Of a stretch of 64,000 bases of DNA, positions 34,319 through 43,548 are shown piece by piece (position 1 is the stretch's first letter; every line of letters starts with the position of its first letter). Below the pieces are notes generated by a model. The model did not search any database, had not been told where the DNA came from, and saw nothing but the letters and a program-made list of their open reading frames with translations. Source of the stretch: Methylovirgula sp. HY1 (GTDB taxonomy: Bacteria > Pseudomonadota > Alphaproteobacteria > Rhizobiales > Beijerinckiaceae); contig NZ_CP073764.1 in assembly GCF_019343105.1 (NCBI RefSeq), forward strand, positions 372,001 through 436,000, given 5' to 3'. The translations under genes and the position numbers were made by a program.

Positions 34319-34723
34319 ATGATCATCGGCTATGGAATCGACCTCTGCGACATAAGGCGCGTCGAAGACTCGCTCGCCCGGTTCGGCAACCGCTTCGTCA
34401 ACCGCTGCTTCACCGAGGTCGAAAGACAAAAGTCCGACCGACGGGCGGCACGGGCCGCGTCTTATGCGAAGCGTTTCGCAGCCAAGGAAGCTTGCGCCAA
34501 AGCGCTCGGCACCGGCCTGAGCCATGGCGTCTATTGGCGCGATATGGGCGTCGTCAACCTGCCGTCAGGCAAGCCGACGATGCATTTGACCGGCGGTGCC
34601 GCGGTTCGGCTCGCCGATCTCACGCCGCTGGGCCATCAGGCCGTCATTCATGTGACCCTGACGGACGAATATCCTCTCGCCCAAGCACATGTGATTATCG
34701 AAGCGATCGCACTGAAGGCGTGA
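34319..34723 (+). CDS. acpS: Holo-[acyl-carrier-protein] synthase
   Basis: Transfers 4'-phosphopantetheine from CoA to acyl carrier protein. The 134-residue protein has [22 protein letters not shown] with the metal-binding Asp, [31 protein letters not shown] (the other metal ligand, Glu), and [19 protein letters not shown]. The start is ATG 34319 (MIIGYGID); TTG 34304 is a poorer alternative. It sits between pdxJ and lepB in the order usual for rhizobia. Confidence 0.95.
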   Translation: MIIGYGIDLCDIRRVEDSLARFGNRFVNRCFTEVERQKSDRRAARAASYAKRFAAKEACAKALGTGLSHGVYWRDMGVVNLPSGKPTMHLTGGAAVRLADLTPLGHQAVIHVTLTDEYPLAQAHVIIEAIALKA

Positions 34724-35100
34724 GAGGTACGCAGCAGCATGGTAAATGACGCATGTCCAATCTGGAGGAAGCCGATTTTCCGATGGAGGCGACGAAATTT
34801 TGCCATTGACCATCGATCCGCCCCGATTGCAGCGGATGCAGGCCGCTGCGAAGGCGAATCCATCTGTTCCCAGGGACAAAATGGCCGGCGGCGCGGATGA
34901 AGTTGTCTTCACCGCCCTATTTTCGCATGGTAAGGAGCGCCACCCGGCGTTTTCCCTGAGCTTCTGAGGCCGTCCTGGCCTCAAATGACGTGGAGCCTCT
35001 CTAAAGATCAATCCTTGCGGGATCGCAGCTCTCCTACTGTGCCCGATATTTGATCGAGAGAACGGCGGAACCGAAAAAGCGGACAAGAAGGGCAGATTCG
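34724..35100. other. Gap between acpS and lepB
   Basis: No supported gene. A 73-residue frame (34746-34967) has no conserved features and a poor start. The region could contain a separate lepB promoter. Confidence 0.5.
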
Positions 35101-35856
35101 ATGGGGCAGACGAAGGAAGGCGGCTTTTTCGGAGAGCTCGTCAAAGTCATCATTCAGGCGCTGCTTATCGCCCTTGTCGTGCGCACGTTTCTTTTCCAGC
35201 CCTTCAACATTCCCTCGGGCTCGATGATTCCGACCTTGCTGGTGGGGGATTATCTCTTCGTCTCCAAATATGCATATGGCTATTCGGACCATTCGTTTCC
35301 GTTCAGCCCGCCGCTGTTTAAGGGCCGCATTCTCGGCACGCCGCCAAAGCGCGGCGATGTCGTCGTGTTCAAATTGCCGCGCGACGGTCAAACCGATTAC
35401 ATCAAGCGGGTGATCGGCCTGCCGGGCGATACGATCCAGATGAAGGCGGGCCGTCTTTATATCAACGGGGTGATCGTCCCACGCACGCCGATAACCCCAG
35501 AGATCAAGACGGATGATTTCTTCGGCCGCGAACGGGCGGTGCCGACGTATCGGGAGACCTTGCCCGGCGGGGTTTCCCATACGATCATCGAGATCGAGGG
35601 CGATACCGGCTTTTATGACAATACGGGCGTTTATAAAGTGCCGCCGAACGATTATTTCATGATGGGCGACAATCGCGACAATTCGACGGATAGTCGTGTC
35701 CCGGAAAATGCGGGCGGCGTCGGCTACGTGCCTTACGCCAATCTCGTCGGGAAGGCCGAAGTGATCTTCTTTTCGGTGAAGTCCGAGCCGGCTTGGCAAT
35801 TCTGGAAATGGCCGTGGGACGTGCGCTGGAACCGTCTGTTTAAACATGTGAGATAA
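35101..35856 (+). CDS. lepB: Signal peptidase I
   Basis: Inner-membrane protease that removes Sec and Tat signal peptides. The 251-residue protein has one N-terminal membrane segment (VKVIIQALLIALVVRTFLFQ), then the catalytic Ser41 in IPSGSMIPTLLVGDYLFVSK and the catalytic Lys102 in DYIKRVIGLPGD. YFMMGDNRDNSTDSR is the third family box. The start is ATG 35101; an upstream in-frame TTG at 35050 would add 17 mostly charged residues. Its stop is directly followed by the rnc ATG. Confidence 0.95.
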   Translation: MGQTKEGGFFGELVKVIIQALLIALVVRTFLFQPFNIPSGSMIPTLLVGDYLFVSKYAYGYSDHSFPFSPPLFKGRILGTPPKRGDVVVFKLPRDGQTDYIKRVIGLPGDTIQMKAGRLYINGVIVPRTPITPEIKTDDFFGRERAVPTYRETLPGGVSHTIIEIEGDTGFYDNTGVYKVPPNDYFMMGDNRDNSTDSRVPENAGGVGYVPYANLVGKAEVIFFSVKSEPAWQFWKWPWDVRWNRLFKHVR

Positions 35857-36567
35857 ATGGCGCAGAGGCACCGTGAGCTAGGCCCGCTCGAGCTCAACAT
35901 TGGGCATAGTTTCAAAAGCCGCGATCTCGTCAACCTGGCGCTGACCCATGTCAGCGCCGCCAACGGCCGCCGCGAGACCTATCAAAGGCTCGAATTTCTG
36001 GGCGATCGTGTGCTCGGCTTGGTGGTCGCGGAAATGCTCTATGCGGCTTTTCCAGAGGCTGAAGAGGGGGAGCTGTCCCGCCGTCTTGCCGATCTTGTGC
36101 GCCGTGAGAGCTGTGCCGAGGTCGCGCTCGAATGGGGTGCCGAAGCTTTTCTTCGGCTCGGCGATGGCGAACGGCAGGCCGGCACCAATAATAAGATGGC
36201 CATCCTGTCCGATATTTGCGAATCTCTGATTGGTGCCGTCTTTCTTGATGCGGGCTATGACGCGGCGAAGGGTGTCGTGACGCGGGCTTTCGAGCCGCGT
36301 ATGCGTTCGCCGCGGCGGCCGTTGCGTGATCCGAAGACGGCATTACAGGAATGGGCGCAGGCGCGCGGCCTCGAAGCGCCGCTCTATCGCGAGATGGCCC
36401 GTTGCGGGCCGCATCATGCGCCGGAATTTACGATATCCGTCACTGTCGCCGGCTTTCCGCCGGTGGAAGCGAAGGGCATGTCGAAACGCGCCGCGGAACA
36501 GGCCGCGGCGGCCGGTTTCATCGCCCGGGAGGGGATCGATTCGAACAATGGTGCTAACGCGCCATGA
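35857..36567 (+). CDS. rnc: Ribonuclease III
   Basis: Cuts double-stranded RNA, including rRNA precursors. The 236-residue protein has the signature QRLEFLGDRVLGLVVAEMLY, the DICESLIGAVFLDAGYDAA acidic site (Asp and Glu), and a C-terminal double-stranded RNA-binding domain (DPKTALQEWAQARGL to SKRAAEQAAAAGFI). ATG 35857 immediately follows the lepB TAA, so the two genes are tightly coupled. Confidence 0.95.
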   Translation: MAQRHRELGPLELNIGHSFKSRDLVNLALTHVSAANGRRETYQRLEFLGDRVLGLVVAEMLYAAFPEAEEGELSRRLADLVRRESCAEVALEWGAEAFLRLGDGERQAGTNNKMAILSDICESLIGAVFLDAGYDAAKGVVTRAFEPRMRSPRRPLRDPKTALQEWAQARGLEAPLYREMARCGPHHAPEFTISVTVAGFPPVEAKGMSKRAAEQAAAAGFIAREGIDSNNGANAP

Positions 36568-36619
36568 GCAATAGGCGACGAAAAATGGGCGATCAGGATC
36601 TGTGCATGACGGCTGTGTC

Positions 36620-37540
36620 ATGATCGAGAATGCGGGAGACCCGGGCTCGCGACGCTGCGGCTTCGTCGCGCTCATCGGCGCGCCCAATGCCGGCAAGTCG
36701 ACTTTGCTCAATGCGCTCGTCGGTGCCAAGGTCTCGATCGTCTCGCGCAAGGTGCAGACGACGCGCAGCCTCGTGCGCGGCATTGCGATTGCCGGCAACG
36801 CGCAAATCATTTTCGTTGATACGCCCGGCATTTTCGCGCCCAAGCGCCGTCTCGACCGAGCCATGGTGACCTCCGCCTGGGGCGGCGCCGGAGATGCCGA
36901 CGCGGTCGCCTTGCTTGTCGATGCCCGCAAAGGTATCGATTCCGAGGTCGACGCCATCATCGCCCGGCTGAAGGATCTTTCCCTCAAGCGGATTCTGGTG
37001 CTCAACAAAATCGATCTGATCGAGCGGTCGAAGCTGCTCGCGCTTGCATCTCTGCTGAATGCCAAGGTGCCGTTTGCCGAGACCTTCATGGTTTCGGCGC
37101 TGACTGGCGACGGTCTGGCGCGGTTCAAGGACCAGCTTGCGGCGCTGATGCCGCCGGGCCCCTGGCTCTACCCAGAAGATCAGCTCTCCGATGCGCCCTT
37201 GCGGGCGCTCGCCGCAGAAATTACCCGCGAAAAGATCTTCGAGCGGCTGCACGACGAATTGCCCTATCAATCGACGGTCGAGACCGAGCTTTGGAAAGAG
37301 ATGCCGGACGGTTCAGCTCGGGTCGAGCAGACGATTTATGTCACGCGCGAAGGACATAAGAAGATCGTCATCGGCGAGGGCGGCCGTACCATCAAGGCAA
37401 TCGGCTCGGCGGCGCGCAAAGAGCTCATCGAGGCGGCCGAACAGAAGATCCATCTCTTTCTCTTCGTGAAAGTGCGCGAGAATTGGGCAGATGATCCGGC
37501 CCGCTATCGCGAAATGGGCCTCGAGTTTCCAAAAGGATAA
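36620..37540 (+). CDS. era: GTPase Era
   Basis: Essential GTPase that binds the 3' end of 16S rRNA during 30S assembly. The 306 residues contain G1 GAPNAGKSTLLN, the QTTRSLVRG switch, G3 VDTPGIFAPK, G4 VLNKIDLIER, G5 VSALTGDG and a KH domain with KKIVIGEGGRTIKAIGSAARKEL. The start is uncertain: ATG 36620 (MIENAGDPG) is used; GTG 36602 has AGGA close upstream but at short spacing. It is the last gene of the lepB-rnc-era run before two tandem repeats. Confidence 0.94.
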   Translation: MIENAGDPGSRRCGFVALIGAPNAGKSTLLNALVGAKVSIVSRKVQTTRSLVRGIAIAGNAQIIFVDTPGIFAPKRRLDRAMVTSAWGGAGDADAVALLVDARKGIDSEVDAIIARLKDLSLKRILVLNKIDLIERSKLLALASLLNAKVPFAETFMVSALTGDGLARFKDQLAALMPPGPWLYPEDQLSDAPLRALAAEITREKIFERLHDELPYQSTVETELWKEMPDGSARVEQTIYVTREGHKKIVIGEGGRTIKAIGSAARKELIEAAEQKIHLFLFVKVRENWADDPARYREMGLEFPKG

Positions 37541-37597
37541 GCTTGGCGGCTTATTTGCTCTTGATCAAGCTGGCTTCGAGTGGCCAATCCGAATTCA

Positions 37598-37709
37598 TGC
37601 TCAAGACATCGGATATGTCCGATATCTCACCAAGAACATGCTCCAACTTATTGATTTGGAGCGTTTTCCTCGCGATCGGGCGAGTCCACCCGATCGGAAA
37701 ACGCTCTAG
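37598..37709 (+). repeat. Family 1 repeat, tandem copy 1
   Basis: Palindrome AGACATCGGATATGTCCGATAT (slightly decayed), linker GAACATGCTCCAACTTATTG, and hairpin with AGCGTTTTCC, CGATCGGG, CCCGATCG and GGAAAACGCTCTAG. Confidence 0.88.
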
Positions 37710-37822
37710 AGCATGTTCCGGAAAAGTTGCATGACTTTTCCGCTAAGAACATGCTCCAGCTTATTGATTTAGAGCGTTTTCCTCGCGATCGGGCGAGTCC
37801 ACCCGATTGGAAAACGCTCTAG
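37707..37822 (+). repeat. Family 1 repeat, tandem copy 2
   Basis: Shares its first TAG with the end of copy 1. Head TAGAGCATGTTCCGGAAAAG, TTGCATGACTTTTCCG, then directly the linker and hairpin module (no 24-bp palindrome). The hairpin ends GGAAAACGCTCTAG. Confidence 0.88.
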
Positions 37823-37944
37823 CTTGCGAAACCGGAATTTGCCGAACCGCACCCTGGCTTGAATCCTGTAAGAAGCAGAGACGAGCCTCGGCCGCATGGG
37901 TTTTCCCCGCCAGGGCAAAGTGTTTTGAAGTTTGGAGATGTGAG

Positions 37945-38277
37945 ATGAGCGAGCAACAGACCCGTGACGAAGAGATCAAAAGCGAGCTCGTCGCAAAATC
38001 CGGCGAACTCGAAAAAATGAGCGATTTTATCGTTCGCGCCGCGGAAGGCCGCCGGCCGATGCCGACCTCGCTCGGCGACTCCTTGAAGAATATCGCCGAC
38101 CTGACCGGCTCGTGCGAGGAAGCGCTCACCGAACATCTCGATGCGCCTCTCGCCGAGGAGACTCTGTCGGCGCTGGCGGATGCCATCAAGGCCATTCACA
38201 ATGGGATCGACAGCCTCATCGTCTTTCAGGCGCTCGACGGCGCGGCTTATAATACGATTACCGTCGCCAATGACTAA
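37945..38277 (+). CDS. Small helical hypothetical protein
   Basis: A 110-residue acidic, probably all-helical cytosolic protein beginning MSEQQTRDEEIKSELVAKSG, with no signal peptide, Cys or membrane segment. GGAG 7 nt before ATG 37945 supports the start. I recognise no family. It lies between era and recO, where related genomes usually have recO directly, and is flanked on both sides by family 1 repeats, so it may be a lineage-specific insertion. Confidence 0.65.
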   Translation: MSEQQTRDEEIKSELVAKSGELEKMSDFIVRAAEGRRPMPTSLGDSLKNIADLTGSCEEALTEHLDAPLAEETLSALADAIKAIHNGIDSLIVFQALDGAAYNTITVAND

Positions 38278-38311
38278 TTTCGTGCCGAACGGTTTCGCAA
38301 AATTTTTGCGG

Positions 38312-38437
38312 AATGTTCTGCCGGTTCTCATCGATAAGAACTCGGATATATCCGAGTTCTAAAAACTCAGATATCGGATATATCCGATGTCTGAAAGAGT
38401 AGAAAAGTCGATCAACTTTTCTGGAACCTGCTCTAGA
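38312..38437 (-). repeat. Family 1 repeat with two adjacent 24-bp palindromes
   Basis: Inverted orientation. The first palindrome is AGAACTCGGATA/TATCCGAGTTCT (perfect), the second AGATATCGGATA/TATCCGATGTCT (one G-T wobble position), then the reverse head GAAAAGTCGATCAACTTTTC and CTGCTCTAG. It lacks the long hairpin module. Confidence 0.88.
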
Positions 38438-38495
38438 CTATCATCTGGCGCTGCGGCGGGGTCGCGGGACGAATTATCCACAGCAGCAGTTGTCT

Positions 38496-39224
38496 ATGGA
38501 ATGGCATGACGAAGGCCTGATCATCGGCATGAGGAAACATGGCGAGACCAGCGCCATCCTCGAAGTGATGACGCGCGCCCACGGCCGCCATCTCGGTCTC
38601 GTCAAGGGGGGGCGCGCAAAGCGGATGCAACCCGTGCTCCAGGCCGGCAATAGCATTCGTCTCGTGTGGCGGGCGCGGCTCGATGAACATTTGGGCTTTT
38701 ATGCAGTCGAGGCGACCGATCTGCGCGCGGCCCAGCTCATGGCGACGAAAGCCTCCTTACAAGGGCTCAATCTGCTGACGGCTTTGCTGCGTCTTTTGGC
38801 CGAGCGCGATCCGCATATGGGGCTCTATGACGCCGCTCTATTTGTCGCCGACCGGTTGACCGATACCAAGCTCGGACCGGCGCTGCTGGCGCGTTTCGAA
38901 TTGGCGCTGCTTGTCGAACTCGGCTTCGGTCTCGATCTGTCCTGCTGTGCCGCGACTGGAACGACGGCCGATCTCGTCTATGTCTCGCCAAAGAGCGGTC
39001 GCGCGGTGTCGCGTTTGGCCGGCGAACCCTATCGCGAGCGGCTGCTGCCTCTGCCGGCATTTTTGCGCGACGATTCAGACGATATGCCCTCACGCGCCGA
39101 GGTTCGCGATGCCTTTATCTTGACGGCCTTCTTTTTGACGCGCGATGTCTTCGGTCCGCGCGGCCAAGCCATGCCGGATGCACATGCAGCCTATCTCGCC
39201 GCTTTGCCGAAGGATGCCGGATAG
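38496..39224 (+). CDS. recO: DNA repair protein RecO
   Basis: Loads RecA on single-stranded DNA in the RecFOR recombination pathway. The 242-residue protein has an N-terminal OB-fold (MEWHDEGLIIGMRKHGETSAILEVMTRAHGRHLGLVKGG), an alphaproteobacterial middle (YDAALFVADRLTD, LGFGLDLSCCAATG) and a C-terminal VSPKSGRAVSR. The zinc-binding Cys set of some RecO proteins is reduced to the CC pair here. The start ATG 38496 is 6 nt inside an in-frame TTG at 38490. Confidence 0.93.
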   Translation: MEWHDEGLIIGMRKHGETSAILEVMTRAHGRHLGLVKGGRAKRMQPVLQAGNSIRLVWRARLDEHLGFYAVEATDLRAAQLMATKASLQGLNLLTALLRLLAERDPHMGLYDAALFVADRLTDTKLGPALLARFELALLVELGFGLDLSCCAATGTTADLVYVSPKSGRAVSRLAGEPYRERLLPLPAFLRDDSDDMPSRAEVRDAFILTAFFLTRDVFGPRGQAMPDAHAAYLAALPKDAG

Positions 39225-39241
39225 GGCGATCAGGCCCGCGC

Positions 39242-39478
39242 TCAATCCTCGAAACGGCAGACTCTGCGGACGACGGTCCGGCTTATCCCATAGCCTTGAT
39301 CCAGTGCGACCTGCTGCAGGCTGCAATTGCCCTTGGCCACCGAGGCCGCGCGGGCTTCGACGCCATGTTGATTGGTCTCGCGCGCTTCCACTCCGCCCGA
39401 TTGCGGTCCCGCGGTCACCGCTATGGCGAGGATAGCCAAACCGATGATGAGGCCCAACGCGAAGACGACTTTTGCCAT
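39242..39478 (-). CDS. Small membrane-anchored or exported Cys-pair protein
   Basis: From ATG 39478 the product is 78 residues. The hydrophobic N-terminus MAKVVFALGLIIGLAILAIAV could be a signal peptide or an anchor, followed by a polar region (GPQSGGVEARETNQHGVEARAAS) and a compact end NCSLQQVALDQGYGISRTVVRRVC with two Cys that could form a disulfide. The end resembles the small repeat-like Cys-X(n)-Cys domains seen in other rhizobial exported proteins, but I cannot name it. Convergent with recO. Confidence 0.6.
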   Translation of the reverse strand: MAKVVFALGLIIGLAILAIAVTAGPQSGGVEARETNQHGVEARAASVAKGNCSLQQVALDQGYGISRTVVRRVCRFED

Positions 39479-39973
39479 TGCCACATGTCTCGGTCGTAAA
39501 AGATCCCTGGGGAGGAGGGGATCGGGGGGATTGATTTGCATGTCTTGAAGGAGGCGCCTGGCTGTAATTCAACCTGCATCAGTCTACGATATGAATGTAA
39601 ACGTGATGCTGCATGCTGGCGCGATTCGACTGTCCTGACTTCCCTAACGGCGCTGACGGCGACGATCTAGTGCAAGCCGGCAACACCCGAATGCAAATGA
39701 TCGCCGCGCCCGCAAGCATTTGCATCGCCACTTTCTTAAACCCGAAAAAGCCTCGAAAGTTGCAGCTTATCAACATCTTAAATGCAGGCATCGAATTTGA
39801 GGCACCGGATGGCTTTCGCTGGCCTCGCGGCGATGTGATAAACACGGATAAAACGCGCGGACAAAGCACGAACTTGCGACGACTCAAGTGATCGCCTAAG
39901 CAAAATACCATCTTGGTTGACAAACGATAAACGCCGGGAAGCGCCGCGACCCCGCAGAGGCTCCCTTCATTTC
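39479..39973. other. Intergenic region upstream of parC
   Basis: Two overlapping antiparallel frames (39613-39891 plus, 39579-39923 minus) are open, but neither has conserved or membrane features I trust. The promoters of parC and the divergent small membrane protein should be here. Confidence 0.5.
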
Positions 39974-42220
39974 ATGGCCAGATCCCTCGCTCCGCCGCCA
40001 CCCGGCGGCCACACCGAATCGATCAATCTGCGCGACGCGCTCGAGGAGCGCTATCTCGCCTATGCGCTTTCCACCATCACGGGTCGGGCGTTGCCGGATG
40101 CGCGCGACGGATTGAAGCCGGTGCATCGGCGTATCCTTTACGGCATGCAGATCCTGCGGCTCGATCCGGGCACGGCGTTCAAGAAATGCGCGAAGATTGT
40201 CGGCGATGTGATGGGTTCTTTCCATCCGCATGGCGACCAGGCGATCTATGACGCGCTGGTCCGCCTCGCGCAGGATTTCTCCTCGCGTTATCCGCTGATC
40301 GATGGGCAGGGGAATTTCGGCAATATCGATGGCGACGGCGCCGCCGCCTATCGTTATACCGAAGCGCGGATGACCGAGGTCGCCCGCCTGCTTCTCGACG
40401 GCATAGACGAGGACGCGGTCGACTTTCGCGAAAATTATTCCGGCGATCAGCGCGAGCCCATCGTCCTTCCTTCGGCTTTTCCCAATCTGCTCGCCAATGG
40501 AGCGCAAGGCATTGCGGTCGGCATGGCGACTTCGATCCCGCCGCATAATGTCGCCGAGCTCTGCGACGCCGCGCTCTATCTCATTGCGCATAAAAACGCG
40601 ACCGACGCGCAATTGCTCGCCTTCGTGCCGGGGCCGGATTTTCCGACCGGCGGCATTATCGTCGAATCGAAGGAATCGATCGCCGAGACCTATCGCACCG
40701 GCCGCGGTTCGTTTCGGCTGCGGGCGCGCTGGACCAAAGAGGAAGGTAGCCGCGGCAGCTTCGCCGTCGTCGTGACCGAGATCCCCTATACGGTGCAGAA
40801 ATCGCGGCTCATCGAAAAAATAGCCGAGCTTTTGGCCGAAAAGAAATTGCCGCTCGTCGCCGACATTCGGGACGAATCGGCCGAAGACGTGCGCGTCGTC
40901 ATCGAGCCGCGCTCGCGCACGATCGATTGCGCTTTGATGATGGAACAGCTGTTCCGGGCGACTGAGCTCGAGAGCCGCTTTCCGATGAACATGAACGTGC
41001 TGGTCGATGGTGTCGTGCCGCGCGTCATCTCGCTCAAAGAAGCGTTGCAGCAATGGCTCGATCATCGCCGTGCCGTATTGCTGCGGCGCTCGCGTTTCCG
41101 CCTCGGCGAGATCGAGCATCGGCTCGAAGTCGTCGCCGGCATGCTGATCGTCTTTTTGAATCTCGACGAGGTGATCCGCATCATCCGCGAGGAAGAAGAG
41201 CCGAAGGATGCTCTCAAGGTGGCCTTCACGCTGACCGACGTGCAGGCCAATTATATCCTCGATACGCGGCTGCGCAGCCTGCGCCGGCTCGAAGAGATGC
41301 AATTGCGCGGCGAGTTCGAGACGCTGACCAAAGAGAAGGACGAGATCGAGAAACTGCTCGGCGATGAGATGAAGCAGTGGAAGGCGATCACCGCGCAGAT
41401 TCGCGAGCTCAAGAAGAAATTTTCGCCGGATGCGAAGCTCGGCCGCCGCCGCACCAGCTTCGAGGATGCGCCGGATCTGGGCGATATCGATCTCGCGGCT
41501 GCGATGATCGAGCGCGAACCGGTGACCGTCGTCGTTTCCGAAAAGGGCTGGGTGCGCGCCTTGAAAGGCCATGTGGCGGATCTGACGTCGCTTCAATTCA
41601 AGGGCGACGATGCGCTCCAATATGCTTTCTTCACCGAAACGCCGGAAAAATTTCTCGTGCTGGCAAGCGATGGCCGCATCTTCACGCTGGAAGCGGCCAA
41701 GCTTCCTGGTGGTCGCGGCCAGGGTGAACCGCTGCGCCTTATGATTGATATCGGCGAAGGCGAGGAAATTGTCGCGATCTTCCCCTATGTGGCGGGCGAA
41801 AAAATGCTCGTAATTGCCAGCGACGGCCGCGGCTTCGTTGCGCCTTGCGACGAGATGGTGGGCGGCACGCGCAAGGGCAAGATCCTGCTCAACATGGACC
41901 CGCCGGCCAAGGCTTTGCGCATCGTTCCGGCGCACGGCGATCATGTCGCCGTCATCGGGCAGAACCGCAAGCTTCTCGTCTTCCCACTCGAGCAAGTGCC
42001 GGAAATGACGCGCGGCAAAGGTGTGAAGCTGCAGAAATATCGCGAGGGCGGCATTGTCGACGCGAAGGTCTTTCATCTTGCCGACGGGTTGAGTTGGAAG
42101 GATTCGGCGGGGCGGACCTTCACGGTCGCCAAGCGGGATCTGCGCGACTGGATCAGCGCACGCGCCGACGCCGGACGTCTGCCGCCCAAGGGTTTCCCGA
42201 AGAACAACAGATTTGGATGA
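39974..42220 (+). CDS. parC: DNA topoisomerase IV subunit A
   Basis: Decatenates daughter chromosomes with ParE. The 748-residue protein has the gyrase/topo IV A-subunit N-terminus [54 protein letters not shown], the catalytic Tyr128 in [10 protein letters not shown], and the C-terminal beta-pinwheel. The short, degenerate pinwheel without a QRRGG[K/R]G GyrA box points to ParC and not GyrA. The start is ATG 39974; TTG 39917 (LTNDKRREA) would add 19 residues. Confidence 0.94.
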   Translation: MARSLAPPPPGGHTESINLRDALEERYLAYALSTITGRALPDARDGLKPVHRRILYGMQILRLDPGTAFKKCAKIVGDVMGSFHPHGDQAIYDALVRLAQDFSSRYPLIDGQGNFGNIDGDGAAAYRYTEARMTEVARLLLDGIDEDAVDFRENYSGDQREPIVLPSAFPNLLANGAQGIAVGMATSIPPHNVAELCDAALYLIAHKNATDAQLLAFVPGPDFPTGGIIVESKESIAETYRTGRGSFRLRARWTKEEGSRGSFAVVVTEIPYTVQKSRLIEKIAELLAEKKLPLVADIRDESAEDVRVVIEPRSRTIDCALMMEQLFRATELESRFPMNMNVLVDGVVPRVISLKEALQQWLDHRRAVLLRRSRFRLGEIEHRLEVVAGMLIVFLNLDEVIRIIREEEEPKDALKVAFTLTDVQANYILDTRLRSLRRLEEMQLRGEFETLTKEKDEIEKLLGDEMKQWKAITAQIRELKKKFSPDAKLGRRRTSFEDAPDLGDIDLAAAMIEREPVTVVVSEKGWVRALKGHVADLTSLQFKGDDALQYAFFTETPEKFLVLASDGRIFTLEAAKLPGGRGQGEPLRLMIDIGEGEEIVAIFPYVAGEKMLVIASDGRGFVAPCDEMVGGTRKGKILLNMDPPAKALRIVPAHGDHVAVIGQNRKLLVFPLEQVPEMTRGKGVKLQKYREGGIVDAKVFHLADGLSWKDSAGRTFTVAKRDLRDWISARADAGRLPPKGFPKNNRFG

Positions 42221-42300
42221 CATGAAAGGCGGCCCACACGTGAATCGCCTTTTGTGCATCAGACGTCGACATCACCTGTTCTGCCTGCGGTCGTGACGGC

Positions 42301-43548
42301 ATGCGATTTACTTTCATCCATGCGGCCGATCTTCATATCGGCAGCCCTCTCGCGGGCCTCGGCCTCAAGGATGAAGCCGTTGCCGCGCGCTTTGCTGCGG
42401 CCAGCCGCCGCGCCTTCGAGGCTTTGATCGAGGAAACGATTGCCTCCAAGGCGGCTTTCCTTCTGATTGCCGGCGATATTTTCGACGGTGACTGGAAGGA
42501 TGTGACAACGGGACTTTTTTTCACGCGGGTTCTGGGAAGGCTGGCGCGTGAAGGCATCACGACTTTCATCGTCAAAGGCAATCATGACGCGGAAAGTCTG
42601 ATGTCGCGGGAATTGCCCTATCCCGAGAACGTTCGGATCTTTGACGCAGACGCCGCAAACTCTTTTTCTCTCGACGCGCAGCGTGTCGTGGTGCACGGGC
42701 GCAGTTTCGCAAGCCGCAAAGTTTCCAATGATTTCGTCGCGAGCTATCCGGCGCGACGCGAAGGCTGGCTCAATATCGGGCTTCTTCATACGGCGCTCGA
42801 CGGCACGCGGGGCCATGAATCCTACGCGCCCTGCAGCGTCGAAAGCTTGCGCCTTTTCGGCTATGATTATTGGGCGCTCGGCCATATTCACGCCGGTGAA
42901 ATCGTCTCCCGTGATCCGTGGATCGTTTATCCGGGCAATCTCCAGGGCCGCAGCGTGCGCGAGACGGGACCGAAAGGCGCCGTGCGGGTCAGCGTCGAAG
43001 ATGGTCGCATTTGCGAGGTCGTCCCGATCGTACTTGACCGGGCGCGCTGGGCGCATGAAACGATCGACGTCACGGCCTGTATCGACGAAGCCGACGTGAT
43101 GACCAGGATTGAAGCGCAAATCGGGCAAATTCAATCCGAAGCGAGCGGCCGCCCGCTTGCTTTGCGCATCACTCTTATGGGTACGACCGATCTGCATACG
43201 CGGCTCGTTGCGCGCAGCGAGGATATTGTCGCCGATGCGCGCGCGATTGGTTTTCGCTTTGCCGATGATTGCTGGATCGAGCAGGTCACGCTTGCGACCG
43301 AAGTGCCGCCGAAGCGGTCCATTGTCACGACGCAAGAAGACATTCTCGATATTGAGGCTCTGCTCGAAGCGGCAGCTAGCGAGCCGGAATTTCAGGTCGT
43401 GCTGAAAGAACTGATGGGCGCGATCGGTGAAAAAATGCCGCGCGATCTGCGCGCGGCTTTGGCGGCGGATGATGCCGCACTCGCACGTCTTGTTCGCCGC
43501 GCGGGCGATCATTTGCTGGGCGCGCTTGCGACGGAGCAGGAGCCATGA
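42301..43548 (+). CDS. Metallophosphoesterase of the Mre11/SbcD (YhaO) family
   Basis: Predicted DNA repair nuclease working with the ATPase encoded next to it. The 415 residues begin with the metal-binding motifs HAADLHIGS, AGDIFDGDWKD, VKGNHDAES, LLHTALDG and LGHIHAGE, all expected in Mre11-type phosphoesterases; a cap/regulatory region occupies residues about 230-415. Its last four bases (ATGA, 43545-43548) overlap the start of the ATPase gene. Length and sequence are closer to Bacillus YhaO than to E. coli SbcD. Confidence 0.9.
   Translation: MRFTFIHAADLHIGSPLAGLGLKDEAVAARFAAASRRAFEALIEETIASKAAFLLIAGDIFDGDWKDVTTGLFFTRVLGRLAREGITTFIVKGNHDAESLMSRELPYPENVRIFDADAANSFSLDAQRVVVHGRSFASRKVSNDFVASYPARREGWLNIGLLHTALDGTRGHESYAPCSVESLRLFGYDYWALGHIHAGEIVSRDPWIVYPGNLQGRSVRETGPKGAVRVSVEDGRICEVVPIVLDRARWAHETIDVTACIDEADVMTRIEAQIGQIQSEASGRPLALRITLMGTTDLHTRLVARSEDIVADARAIGFRFADDCWIEQVTLATEVPPKRSIVTTQEDILDIEALLEAAASEPEFQVVLKELMGAIGEKMPRDLRAALAADDAALARLVRRAGDHLLGALATEQEP

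Larger units (their letters stand above)
37541..37944. other. Intergenic region filled by two tandem family 1 repeats
   Basis: About 225 of the 404 bases are two head-to-tail copies of the repeat (37598-37709 and 37707-37822). The last 120 bases lead to the small gene at 37945. Confidence 0.7.

Noticed and set aside
34746-34967. 73-codon frame between acpS and lepB
   Set aside because: Poor start site, no hydrophobic or conserved segment; not seen as a gene in this gene order.
37598-37822. CRISPR array
   Set aside because: Two long near-identical units in direct contact, without spacers; these are palindromic repeats and not a CRISPR array. None was seen elsewhere.
39613-39891. 92-codon plus-strand frame upstream of parC, and the 114-codon frame opposite (39579-39923)
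   Set aside because: Both are open, which argues against either; neither has a good ribosome-binding site or recognisable domain.
39896-42259. 787-codon open frame antisense to parC
   Set aside because: Codon bias of GC-rich alphaproteobacteria leaves long open frames opposite real genes; the parC motifs are clear on the plus strand and this product has no recognisable domain.
42259-43512. 417-codon open frame antisense to the YhaO-like gene
   Set aside because: Nuclease motifs are all on the plus strand.
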